A DNA stretch of 64,000 nucleotides from Euonymus europaeus (lineage: Eukaryota > Streptophyta > Magnoliopsida > Celastrales > Celastraceae): contig OY756958.1 in assembly GCA_963580455.1 (NCBI GenBank), positions 2,864,501-2,928,500 of the forward strand. Reading direction: 5' to 3'. Position 1 is the first letter of the stretch. Each line of letters begins with the position of its first letter. Below are positions 53,163 to 64,000 of the stretch, piece after piece. Made by a program: the position numbers and the translations under genes. Below the pieces are notes generated by a model. The model saw only the letters and a program-made list of their open reading frames with translations, was not told the origin of the DNA and did no database searches.

Positions 53163-56100
53163 ATGGGGCAACAGAAAGATATTGAAAATGGTGAAACTAG
53201 TGGCCTAGAAGAGTTGGAGAAGCCTCTTGTTTTGCAAAAGAATGTTGTTGCCTATGAAGATGAAGATAATGAGGCAGATAACAGTGATGGTGGATCCATG
53301 GCTATGGTTCTGATTAGCACCTTTGTTGCTGTTTGTGGTTCTTTTGAGTTTGGTTCATGTGTAAGAACTTCTTCATCTTCTCAATCCAAAAAAATAAATA
53401 AATTATGTTCCCATAAAAAGGCTTTAAAAAGTTGTTTTCTTTTCTTATTGGGTCAGTCTGCCATGGTTTTCTTCTTAAGAGAAATCCTTGGTTCCTAGGT
53501 TTTTTTTGTGCTTTGGTCAGGAACCCAGAAAAAAAACCCAATTAAAAAAAAAGGTTTGTTCAGCTCAAGTTAATTTTTTTGGCAGGTGGGCTATTCAGCA
53601 CCCACTCAATCTGCAATCAGGGAAGATCTTAAGCTCTCCCTAGCTGAGGTAAAATTATATTTTGAATTCCAATCAATGTTATCTGTATGTCTGTGTGTGA
53701 GTAAGAATTGCAGCTAATTTTCTTTCAAATGGCAGTATTCAATGTTTGGCTCTGTATTAACAATTGGTGGAATGCTTGGAGCTATTACAAGCGGCCGGAT
53801 TGCAGATTTTCTAGGTCGAAAAGGGGTATGCTCAGATTTCTAACCACATGAAGATTGGTGAATTAGAAAAATATGAATATGAATTCTTTGCAAACAGGCC
53901 ATGAGAATCTCTGCAGTTTTCTGCATTATTGGATGGCTAGCTGTCTATTTCTCAAAGGTAGTTTTATTCACAACTTCAACACTTCACAATCTCTGAAATA
54001 TTAACAGAACACTTTACTGAAGATGTTTGCAATGCAGGGAGCTTATTCGCTTGATGTGGGGAGGGTTTTCACTGGATATGGGATTGGAGTTTTCTCTTAT
54101 GCGGTAATTACCTGATATCCATGAATCGATTCACTGTAGTTCCAATCATTCAATCCGAATGTCACTTTTTGTTGAAAGGTACCGATATTCATAGCAGAGA
54201 TAGCTCCAAAGAATCTCCGAGGAGGGCTAACTACATTAAATCAGGTAGGATGCCGACAGTCGGTTTTGATCGATTTTTTTTACATATTTTAATCTAACTG
54301 TTTTATCGGTTTTATGATTTTTGGTCGGTTTCTCCGTCAGTCTTAGTGTAAAAAAAAACCGATCAAATGATTCAATTTTGGTTGGTTTCGGTTTTGACCT
54401 TTTTGTTTTGACGGCCCTAAAATCAGGTATGAGAAACTTATAAAAGTAAATGTTTGCTTAGGTTCTTCTGTTGTGTGTTCTTGTTTTTACAGCTCATGAT
54501 TGTTACTGGGTCTTCTGTTGCATTCTTAGTTGGATCAGTCATATCATGGAGATCACTGGCTTTAACTGGTAAATTCCGAATCTGCAGAATGGTTAGTCAG
54601 ATATTAATGCCTACGATGTGTTTGGTTATTGTCCTGAGAGAGAACATGAAGTTGCTCTGAGTACACTTATGGACAGAATGACTGATTGTGGGATTTGGTG
54701 TTTTGATGTATAGGGCTTCTTCCATGCATTTTCCTGCTTGTTGGTCTTTGCTTTATTCCTGAGTCACCAAGATGGCTGGTAAGCATAGAACCCGGAAAAT
54801 GTAGCTTTTTGACTCTAGCTTTTCCAATTAAAAAGAAGAAAAATATAAATAAGAAGATGTTGAATCGACAATAAGACCGTGGAAGTGATGGTTTCAGGCA
54901 AAAGTTGGCCGTGACAATGAATTTCAATGTGCATTACGTAGACTTCGCGGCAATGAGGCTGATATTACCCACGAAGCTGCTATTATTCAAGTATTACAAG
55001 AACAGCCCTCTTGAACAACCTGCTAATATTGATCAAAAACATCCAGTGTTAATCAGTGTGTGTGTTGTTCTCTTATAGACGTACATTAAGAACCTTGAAA
55101 CTCTTCCCAAATCTCGACTCCTGGACTTGTTTCAAAGCAACAACATTCGTCCTGTAATTGTAAGTTGCTGTCTCATGCTCGCAAATCTACATTTTGTTCA
55201 CATAAATTTCCAATTGTTTTTTATTTCTCTAATATAATTTTAGATTGGTGTGGCATTGATGGTATTCCAACAATTTGGAGGAATTAATGGAATCGGATTC
55301 TATGCAAGTCAGACTTTTGAATCAGCTGGTAGATCAGGCTCTTGAGCATTATGTTTGTAGTTAGCTGCTACTTCCCGTTGAAACTTTAAATCCTCTCCTT
55401 TAAATTGCAGGACTTTCTTCTGGAAAAATTGGAACCATAGCTTATGCTTGTGTTCAGGTTCCTATAACTGTCGTTGGAGCAATTTTGATCGATAAATCAG
55501 GAAGAAGAGCTCTTATTATGGTAACCAGTAGTTCCACCGAGTCTTTTACCTTATGATGTATCAGCATTCTGATGAGCTTATATAAATATGGTTTTGCATT
55601 ATAAGGTTTCTGCGACCGGGACTTTTCTAGGCTGTTTCTTAACAGGATTTTCTTTCTTTCTCAAGGTATGTCTATCAGAACTGTTAGGAACCCAATTCAT
55701 ATTTTATCAGGTTCTTATGAACTTTGTGTTGTAGGGGCGTGACTTGTTCCCTGAGTCAGTACCGTTATTAGCAGTTGGAGGAGTACTGGTAAACACGCAC
55801 ACACCCATCTGCAATTTTGTAATGTTAGTTGCAATAAAATTCCTGCAAGTCTCAATGTTTTACTTATGAAATCAGATTTTCGTATCCGCCTATTCAATCG
55901 GTATGGGAGCAGTTCCTTGGGTAATTATGTCCGAGGTATATAACTTCAAAAATCTGTTGATGCAAATCCTTATTTCAGAGACTTTTTTGGTAGAAACTGT
56001 CGCATCACAAAAAGGGTTTGATCTTAAACAAGTCAAAAACTGTGTTTCCTGGCAGATCTTTCCTATAAACGTTAAGGGTGTCGGTGGAAGTTTGGTTGTA

Positions 56101-56390
56101 CTGGTCAACTGGTTGGGTGCTTGGGCTGTTTCCTACACTTTTAACTTCCTCATGAGCTGGAGTTCCTCTGGTAAACAAAACTTAGGCACCCCATAAAAGA
56201 AAAGAAATACCACCAGACAGTATTTTGCAACTGACTTTGTCAAATGTTTCCAGGTACATTCTTCGTATACTCGGGTTTCTCCATTTTAACCATACTATTC
56301 GTGGCGAAATTTGTGCCGGAAACCAAAGGGAAAACTCTTGAAGAAATCCAGGCTTGCATCAATTCAAAAGGGAGCCCACAGCTACAATGA
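53163..56390 (+). CDS. ERD6-like monosaccharide transporter
   Basis: Major facilitator of the sugar porter family; ERD6-like members mostly export sugars across the tonoplast. Seventeen exons: 53163-53360, 53586-53648, 53736-53825, 53898-53957, 54038-54103, 54179-54244, 54493-54568, 54714-54778, 54898-54990, 55079-55159, 55244-55328, 55411-55520, 55606-55665, 55735-55788, 55876-55935, 56056-56170, 56254-56390; 492 residues with every junction GT-AG and in frame. The hydrophilic N-terminus ([22 protein letters not shown]) is followed by 12 predicted membrane helices. Family marks: [64 protein letters not shown]. An in-frame ATG at 53040 is upstream of the TATA-like sequence and unlikely to be used. 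By position it corresponds to Arabidopsis At5g18840. Confidence 0.93.
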
Positions 56391-57749
56391 CTCCAATGGT
56401 AATGAGATGATCATAATACACATGAAAGAGCAGCAGGCATCTTCTCTGTTACCTTCACGGGATCTTCCACGCTCCGCTAGAAGTATTATGTGGAATGAAC
56501 TCAGACTACATTGCTCTTCATCTGTCCGAGTTGAAGTTGAAGAGAAGCCATTGAGACAGAATAGCTTGTGTTAGAGAGTTGCATTGTATGCTTAAGTTTT
56601 TTCTTATACAGTTTATCAAGAACTGATAATAGATTTAATAGAGTGAAAATTTATTGTGAATTCGTTTCCTGTCCAATCTCATACATAAAATTTAAATATA
56701 TTTATATTTGGTGATAGGACACTAGATAAAGATTTATCACAACATGTCGTGTATAATTAACACTATTTAACCTTTTTTTTTTAACTCAAAGTATAAATAT
56801 TAAAATAGTTTTTTTCCGACTCTAATGTATATTTTTCATCATTATCTAGTGTCTTAAGATCACGCGTTATTATTATTTTTCAGTACGTAAGTAATGTTAC
56901 AAAAGGAAGGAAAAAATTATGTTGCCTAGTGCCTACTTATATGCGGGTTTAGTGACTAATGGGCTGAACAATCTTCAATTCATGGGCCTGGACCGTCTTA
57001 GTTCCTTGGTGGCACCAATTCTTAGGCATAACTCCTGAGACGGCCCGCTTTGTGGTTTTAGGGCCTTAGGCGGTTTCAACCTTTCAGGTTCCATTTTCTT
57101 ACAATTACATCCTTCTTATTTTGGTAATTTGTGTGATCAGTGATGATTACAAGAGCAAAACCAAGTTTTGATAGACCAAACTTAATCCAAGTCTATACAG
57201 ACATATGATATAACCATGGTGAAAAATAATTTTATCTCTCATGTTTTGTGATTTGCTCTTCACAAGTTGTTTACGAACGGCGACCGCGACTGTTTAGAAG
57301 TTCGTTTGAAGATTTTCCTCATCTGCTGAGTTTAATAAACTCTTCATTTTCAAGCCACTCAATTGTGTAAGGTGTATTGAATACTCTAAATTTACACCAA
57401 CATGAAGCAACTAGTCGTCTTTTACTTTTATGATAATTTTTTTCCCAGTACAAATTAAAATCAAATCCGCAGACCCATTTTTTAGTTTTGGCAGTTGGTG
57501 TCACTGATTTGAGGTGCCAGGCGGCTGTAAGCCTAGTTTTGGGATAAATTTTCCCTTTCTAAAAAAAATCGCAAGCGTGTAGATCACACATTTCATTTTT
57601 TCTTTTCAAATAAAAATTAATTTATCTGCAAAAAAAAAAAATAGAGAACGTTTTATTTTATGTTTATATAAAGTACTCTATAAATTTTATATCATTTTCA
57701 AGTTGAATTTAATTTTTATTCTAAACAAAAATATATCGGAAAAATTATT
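56391..57749. other. Intergenic DNA downstream of the sugar transporter
   Basis: The first 100-300 bp are probably 3'UTR. The rest is AT-rich with a G/C-richer patch at 56940-57090 and no gene or element that I recognise. Confidence 0.5.
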
Positions 57750-57839
57750 AAGCGGTGGTTCACTCATGTGGGACCACCACAATTACAAGTCAAATAATAT
57801 ATTCACTTGTTATTGAAATTATATTTATATTTTTGATAA

Positions 57840-58105
57840 TTTGTTAGGCGGTCCACACACTAACAATATTATCCGCTTTAGATTGTCCGGTTCAAAGAAT
57901 ATATCAGGCCCATATATAGATTGTCCAGTTCACATAGATACAACGGTTCCGCACGGCTTTGTTACTCCTCAAAAGTAACAAGTGTGCTTAGACCCAACTC
58001 ACTACACAAGAAAAAATGTCTTGTTAGTAGTAAGAGGTGAGTTTCTCGTTATAAAGGAGCCTAAATCTTCCACATCTTTTGATGTGGGAGTTTTTACATA
58101 ATTAC
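57840..58105 (-). mobile_element. Decayed LTR-like repeat
   Basis: Read on the minus strand it has CTCCCACATC (from about 58093) near one end and 'taaagcggataatattgtt' (about 57870-57888) near the other. This is the same order of phrases as the repeat at 50805-51030. A related copy with the 'aatattgtccgctt' phrase lies at 58620-58830. Non-coding. Confidence 0.4.
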
Positions 58106-58118
58106 AAGTCAAATTGTT

Positions 58119-58590
58119 TTGGCTTGTCTACAAAATAATGTATTGTTATATGTATTAAATGCAGAAAGAACAAAATGTACATATATAAGTGTATGTATAT
58201 TGTATAGGCGTGTGTGGTTTCATAAATGCATGAAATTGATACTTGTAGTGTATATCAATGCACCAAAAATTGCGGCCAAATCTTCACAAAAATCATGCAT
58301 ACATCTTGAGTTTTTCTATTGGCCGAAACCCATTGTCTTTGTGCATTGATATACACCACAAGTATTGCGAAACCTACAAATGCCTATACATAGAACTATA
58401 TATATATCTACAAGATAATGTATTGTTATAAGTATTAAATGTAGAAAGAATAATATATATATATACTGGTATATGTATAGGCACGTGTGAATATGTGGTT
58501 TCATAAATGCATGAAATTAATACTTGTGGTGGTGTATATCAATGCACCAAAATAATGGATTTCGACCAAATCTTCACAAAAATTATTCAT
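58119..58590. repeat. Direct repeats of about 180 bp, with an inverted piece between
   Basis: 58126-58300 and 58413-58590 share 'ataatgtattgttat', 'gtggtttcataaatgcatgaaatt' (in part), 'gtatatcaatgcaccaaaa' and 'ccaaatcttcacaaaaat' in the same order. Between them (about 58320-58400) an inverted partial copy reads 'tgtgcattgatatacaccac'. The cluster looks like repeated insertion or rearrangement of one small element. Confidence 0.75.
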
Positions 58591-58711
58591 ACTGTTATAA
58601 TTTTCACACCCCCACACAAATAATATTGTCCGCTTGATATTGTTCAGTTCATACTGTTATAATTTTCACACCCCCACACAAATAATATTGTCCGCTTGAT
58701 ATTGTTCAGTT
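58588..58711. repeat. Perfect 62-bp tandem duplication
   Basis: Two adjacent copies of a 62-bp unit starting 'catactgttataattttcac' are identical by eye. Perfect identity in unselected DNA implies a very recent duplication or an assembly artefact. Confidence 0.9.
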
Positions 58712-59080
58712 CACTGGATACATCATATTCATATATTAATTGTCCGATTTACATGGATATAACATATCTGCACGATTTTATTCCTTTTCAAGTGTAGAAA
58801 GTGAGCTAGGCCCAAATACCAAATGAGAATTGTTTTAAAAGACTCATAAATGGCGCAAAAAGGAGGAGCAAATGGTGGACTATAAAGCAAGCAAAACTGT
58901 ATTTTCCCTCCCTTAACCTGGACATTAAAAGTCATCAAAACCCCTTAAAGGTATTCTCCAAGCATTTATTATCCCTTTTATTGTGCAATAATTTCACAAG
59001 ATCTGCAATTTAAGCCTGGAAATATTTCCTTGTGTAGAGTGTGTGTTTGTGGGAAGAGAAGTAAAGTAAGGAACGTCATC

Positions 59081-59599
59081 ATGGAGCTGGGTCAAATGCA
59101 GAAAAGATTGGCTAACTACCAGAAATCCTTGTTTATGGAGGTAAAGAAGTAATCTTTTTGGATGAATCCTGATGGGTTTTTCTTGCTTTTGTTTAAGTTT
59201 CTTCTACTATTTGATCTGTTGTGGGCTTATGGCTTAGATTTTGATAACTATTTTTTCATGTTGTATGGATTGTGAAGGGGTTCTTGGATGGTCAGTTTAC
59301 ACAGCTTCAGCAGCAGCAAGATGAGAGCAGCCCAGATTTTGTTGTTGAAGTTGTGTCTCTTTTCTTTGAGGATTCTGAAAGACTTCTCAATGATCTCACT
59401 AGAGCTCTGTGAGAGGCTCATCTTTTTATTTTGCCTCTTCAAACTTCTTGATGACTTCTGGTAAATTAATAGCTAGATTTTCCCTTTAATTATCTTCTCA
59501 AGTTTTCTTCTTCCTTTGATTCCTTAGTAGAGATCAACCAAGTGTAGACTTCAAGAAAGCTGATGCCTATGTTCATCAGTTGGAGGGTAGCAGTTCCAG
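59081..59599 (+). pseudogene. Truncated histidine-containing phosphotransfer (AHP) gene
   Basis: AHP proteins relay phosphate from cytokinin receptors to nuclear response regulators. Three exons are clear: 59081-59140 (MELGQMQKRLANYQKSLFME), 59278-59408 ([12 protein letters not shown]... [12 protein letters not shown]) and 59531-59599 (DQPSVDFKKADAYVHQLEGSSS), with correct phases and GT-AG borders, together 86 codons of the usual 150 or so. The phospho-accepting His is kept, but the next conserved Lys is Glu (HQLEGSS instead of HQLKGSS). The expected continuation (IGAQRVKN...) and the C-terminal helices are not found in the 500 bp before the convergent hydrolase gene. Read-through of the last donor gives a short tail only. 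Probably a truncated copy; a distant or unrecognised exon cannot be excluded. Confidence 0.8.
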
Positions 59600-60102
59600 G
59601 TGCATTAAGAGTGTGCATTTTGTTTCTTTAAATTTGATTACTGTTCTTCTAATCTTAAAATACCAGCAAAGAGGCTTGATATGGTTCAAAACATTTATCT
59701 ATATGTTCATGTGATTTTGCATTGTAGTTTGATGAAAATAATTTTTTTTTATTATTATTATTTTAAAATCTTGCTGAACAAACAGCATTTACCACTTTCG
59801 ATCAAGACGTTAGAAGCCACAGGAATTTCAATTTGAGCTCTCACTGGTTTAAACAACTTTCCAACTTGATATTAATATGTAGTGGAATTAAATAAACTAA
59901 ACATCACAAGCAATTTCACTATTGTATGCATATTTTGTATTTCTTGATAAGAAAATGTATATCAGTTTTTTTTTTTAAATGCGAAGTTTCTACTGGTAAA
60001 CAGTTGATATGAAGTATTGCAAGAATTTCAGCAATACAGTCTGAAACTACTGTACTTGTAGAAGAATCATCTAATCAAGTCCTGTGTTCAGAGAACAATG
60101 AA
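59600..60102. other. Short intergenic interval, AHP fragment / NSH3-like
   Basis: AT-rich, with no AHP exon that I can recognise. The right part is probably the 3'UTR of the nucleoside hydrolase gene. Confidence 0.5.
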
Positions 60103-63100
60103 CTAACAATCTTGGGTTCGATTTGATGGTCTACTCCATACTTTTTTCTGTTCACAGAAGCTTCCCAATACGGCTGACTGCTTCTTAACACCCAGTTGTT
60201 TTGCAAATAAATCATAATATGCAACAGTGTTCACATTTTCTAGTACTTTCACTAACTTCCCTTGCTTTTCATCGAATATGGTTTCTCCGTCTTTGGATTC
60301 AATGCCTTCGGCGAAGATTTTGATGGGCTTGACCTGCATGACTGGCTTCAGCAAGGTATGATTGCCAGCCAAGACCACAGCCCCAAGTAATTCCCCCAAG
60401 AATGTGCCCTGCATCAGAATTTTCTTCAGTATTAGCACCAAATGCAGCTGAAGAATCCAGTGTTTGTCGTAACCGAACAGTAGCTACTTTAAGCATCATA
60501 ATGATACAGAAGAGTACATTTGGATTGAGGTGACTAGAATCTTTACCATGTGTTGATATCTATGATGAGTTTGTTGCAAGTGGTCTAGTCTTGACAGCAG
60601 ACGGAGAGCAAAAAGAGCCTCGGGTGTCTTGTTCGTCTCGTGCATCTTTTCAAGCATCTTAGAAAATGAGCCGACTTTACGTTGGACGCCAAGGTGAATG
60701 AGCGTGATATTAAGAGCTGACTCGAAGACTGTCTTAGCAGCGAAGGGGTCGAGAAACATATTGAGTTCTGCATATTCATTATAATGAACTGTAATGACAT
60801 TTCCTGTGTCCATCTCAGTGTTTCTGATATGTCCTCCAACAATATATACATCCTGCAATAAAAATTGAAATATCATGTAAATGTTGCTGTATGTTATGAA
60901 AAGAACCAGAAGTCTCTAATGCAAGAATTCCAGCCTTCTATGCTACTTGTAATACTAAAAATTCATTTCTTACTAGTTATGGTATGTTATGTTACGCACT
61001 GACCTGAATTATAGAGCTTGCATTAGTCCCAGACTGAATAATTTTTGCTAAACTAGTCAAGGGTCCATTGGTCAAGAGACTTATCTTAGATCCGGGATCC
61101 ATTGTTTTTATCAGAGACTCCCAAATTTCCAATGCTAGAGGCTGTCTGAGTTCAGGATGATCGGTGTCACGAGGAGCTCCGTGTTTTACAGAATTTTCTG
61201 CAGTATACCTAGAATACAAGGAACATTTCAGTCCCAAACCTTGGTAGGCAATAGAATGAGAGAAAGAAAATTAAACAAATGCAAATATACCTTCTGGGGC
61301 TTCGAGGTAGATTACGTGCTAGCCCATAAAGAGTATCAGAATCCAGAAATCCACCACTTCCATGAGGGATGGCCTTGACATACTTGCAGTCTCCAACAGC
61401 AGGTAATATTGGATCAGACTGGTTCTTTGCAAATACATCTCCGAGACCAACTGGAATGTCATCACGACCCATCATATGCAGTAAGTCATATACGACATCA
61501 ATTGTTGCAGCATTTGCCCAGCCGGTTGGACTAACAATTATTGCCTGAATAAGAGGAGAATGGAAGATCAATATATTGCTACAAATCCTTATATATATAA
61601 AGTAACAATTAATGCCAGAATCGAAGTACATACCGTTAGGTTGACTACTTCCACAGGTATTTTTAGGAGATAAAATAGAGCTAGAAAATCTCCAGCACTC
61701 ATGTCCATGTCAAATACAACTGGTTTCCCTAGTTTTCTTTCTCCAAAATCAGGTCTATAGAAAATTTCTCTGAAATTGGGAAATTCTGTCGTAAAATTGA
61801 ACTTCCCGGTTTGCTGAGGGCGGTTCAGAACCTATTTCTCACAATAGAAGCAGCAATATCAGTTTGTAAGTATATATATAGTTTCGGTATAAAGACGAAA
61901 GATTCAACAAGAACCATTTCCAAATGAAGTTAAAAATTGATCATACATCCAAGAAGCTTTGGAAGAATTCCCTGTCAAGGTTGCTGTTAGGGTCCTGGTT
62001 AGGTTTGGCTTTGGTAGCGACAAGAGCTCTCACTGAATCCGAGCCAAAGACTTCCTCTGTATAACCATCCTATTTAGAGAATGCATCAATACTAACTCAA
62101 AAAGGTAAGTCATTGATTATCTCAACAAACGGAAACTTAATAGAAGGATGGATTTTTTGCTTTATAACATCTACTGACAAGGAAAGCTGCTTTTGATGTT
62201 TCAAGAAAAACAAAAGAAATTACCTTGCAATTTCCTTTTCCGTTGGGGACAATGCAAAATGGATCGCGCAGTCCTGTCTGCACATGACCACTATGCACTC
62301 CACCTTTCTTCAAATGAAACTTCGGAAATGTCAGGCCATCAAAGAATGGATTCGAGCCATTTGAAGCCCCATAAGGTCTATTTGAAGTAACCACTGTCAC
62401 ATTCATATACTCCATTTCAGCAAACTCGTTTTCCCCATTTTTGTTATTTGAATTGCGCATGATCGCAACTGCTACGCCAGACATAAACGAGTCCCACATG
62501 AAATAGCTCTGCAATGATTATAAATAAGTGAAATCCGTTCTATTGAACAGAGTTGTAGATTTCAATGTCACAGAAGAAGACTAAGCAATAAGGGACTTAC
62601 TGTATAGAATTGGTTGTCAAACCATGTATCACGAGCGATTTTCAAGGACTGGTAGCAGTAATCAGCCTCATATGTATACCTCCTTTCCTCAAATGCCTTG
62701 AAGAAGTTCTTGTTAACGGGAATGGTGTTAGTAGCATCAAGAGGGACAAGAGTAACTGGAATACCAGAATGAATCACCTGCAATACAAAAAACATCCCGT
62801 TGTTGTGCAGCCGATTCTAATCTGGAAAACTGCAATTACATCTCAAGAAAATCAAAACTTCATTGAGCTTCACTCAAATACCTGGTATGCAGCAAATGGG
62901 TCTCCAAAAATATTGAACTCTGCACAAGGATTACTAGTGTAGTCAGTGAACACATTACCCCGATCGCCGCATTGTCTAGGAACACAAGTTGAACTAGAAT
63001 TTTTAGGGCAACAACCAGTTGGGTTCTTGGACCTCACACCTCCACCCATGACATATATGTGCTCAACATTTTTCTTTAGATGTGGGTTGCGCATAAGAAA

Positions 63101-63970
63101 TATGCCAATATTGGTATGAGCTCCAGTCATGAACAAAGTTATAGGACCTGCAGATACTTTTTCAATCAACACTTGTTGGGCAGTAGGTTGTCGAAAAGGC
63201 GAATAGCTCCTGCTGCCCTACATCACCAAGCAAACTTGATAGATAGATACACATAAGCAATCGATATCCTGAAGCTACAAAAGCCATTAGAATCACATCT
63301 ATATTATTTTGTGCACCTGTGGAAGGAATGCTTTCCTTATGCCAAAGTTGGTATTGACATCTAGTCGTCCGCCGAGACCAACTGGAATAGCTTGTCTGTA
63401 TCTACAATAGCCTGCTGTTGTCATTTTCTAACATAAACAAAACTAACGAGTGAAAAATCCGAACACGAAATGCGGAAACAAGAGTGTCAAGTGAAGGCTA
63501 TAGACTGGACTAAAAAATGTTTGAACCTGTTCAATAATGGGAAGATATCCACCAACATTAGGAAGAATTGTACCATCTGCAAGTATTCCACCTTCACCTC
63601 CAACTCCAACAGAAATATCATCACGACCCATCATGTAAAGAATGTCATAGATTTGATTCACGGCATGTCCTGCATCAGCCCATGCATTTGCACTAATAGT
63701 TAATGCCTGCGCAGACACATGAACACCCATGAACAAGCAAACAAAATCCATATATTTCAAATAACTGATCGGAAGTCAAACCAATCCAACCTCCAATTCA
63801 AATTCTGATCTGTTAAGCTTCAAGAGGTAAAATAGAGCAAAGAAATCATCGGTGTCCACATCTGTGTCCAAAAGTATTCGATGTGGGAGACCCTCCACAG
63901 TGCACTGCTTAGCTGCAAAAACTCCTGTAATCAATACAATAACCAGCCAAAGATTCCTCCGCAATAACAT
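60103..63970 (-). CDS. NSH3: Two-domain secreted nucleoside hydrolase, NSH3-like
   Basis: Hydrolyses purine nucleosides (inosine/adenosine) to base and ribose; the Arabidopsis NSH3 form acts in the apoplast. Exons on the minus strand: 63791-63970, 63527-63706, 63317-63427, 62882-63217, 62601-62777, 62224-62508, 61947-62069, 61634-61831, 61291-61544, 61004-61208, 60547-60852, 60103-60408; 886 residues, all in phase. Residues 1-20 ([20 protein letters not shown]) form a signal peptide. Two tandem nucleoside-hydrolase domains follow. The first has the Asp-rich metal/ribose motif [10 protein letters not shown] (33-42) and [10 protein letters not shown]; the second has the diverged [11 protein letters not shown] (502-512) and [11 protein letters not shown]-glycosylation sites (NRS, NVT, NIT) fit secretion. 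The first domain looks catalytically complete; the second keeps fewer of the acidic residues. The ATG chosen gives the signal peptide; the 5'UTR runs to the window edge. Confidence 0.93.
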
Positions 63971-64000
63971 TCTCTCTGTTCCAATCAGAACCCACAAGTC

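Overview
This is nuclear DNA from a flowering plant, almost certainly a eudicot. Genes carry many short GT-AG introns, intergenic DNA is AT-rich, and every recognisable protein is closest to dicot families. There are no bacterial features.

Layout. 1-2330 is repeat-derived DNA. 2397-3863 (+) is a dead class III peroxidase. 4084-7901 (-) is an intact ten-exon plastid DXS gene (first enzyme of the MEP isoprenoid pathway). 8962-11101 is a solo LTR with a 5-bp target duplication. 12085-12261 (-) is a bL33-type ribosomal protein gene. 13398-30563 is a large Mutator-like (MULE) transposon, element A, and a second copy of the same family, element B (21706-30097), is inserted inside it. Each copy carries an apparently intact ULP1-type protease gene (+) and an intact MULE transposase gene (-) transcribed towards each other, and each is flanked by its own 9-bp target duplication. 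30789-34852 (+) is the complex I subunit NDUFA8 gene, whose large intron holds a copia remnant that itself contains a hAT-type MITE. 36039-39595 (-) is an SR splicing factor (SCL28-like). 41060-48260 (+) is SPL7, the copper-response SBP transcription factor. 53163-56390 (+) is an ERD6-like sugar transporter. 59081-59599 (+) is a truncated histidine phosphotransfer (AHP) gene. 60103-63970 (-) is a two-domain secreted nucleoside hydrolase (NSH3-like).

How it fits together. The order L33 / NDUFA8 / SCL28 / SPL7 / ERD6-like / NSH3 matches, from memory, Arabidopsis At5g18790-At5g18860, so this is an old conserved gene block. In this genome the 17-kb nested MULE landed in the short divergent promoter between the ribosomal protein and complex I genes.

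The most unusual signal is inside the MULEs. Well over one hundred copies of the 9-mer GGTCGTGCC (or its complement GGCACGACC) form nine arrays, usually spaced 20-21 bp apart (about two helical turns). The arrays sit in introns, predicted 5'UTR introns and flanks, always in the sense direction of the adjacent element gene, and are inverted between the left and right sides of each element. No family I know explains this. Candidate roles are phased transposase-binding sites, intronic RNA elements, or a source of fold-back RNA.
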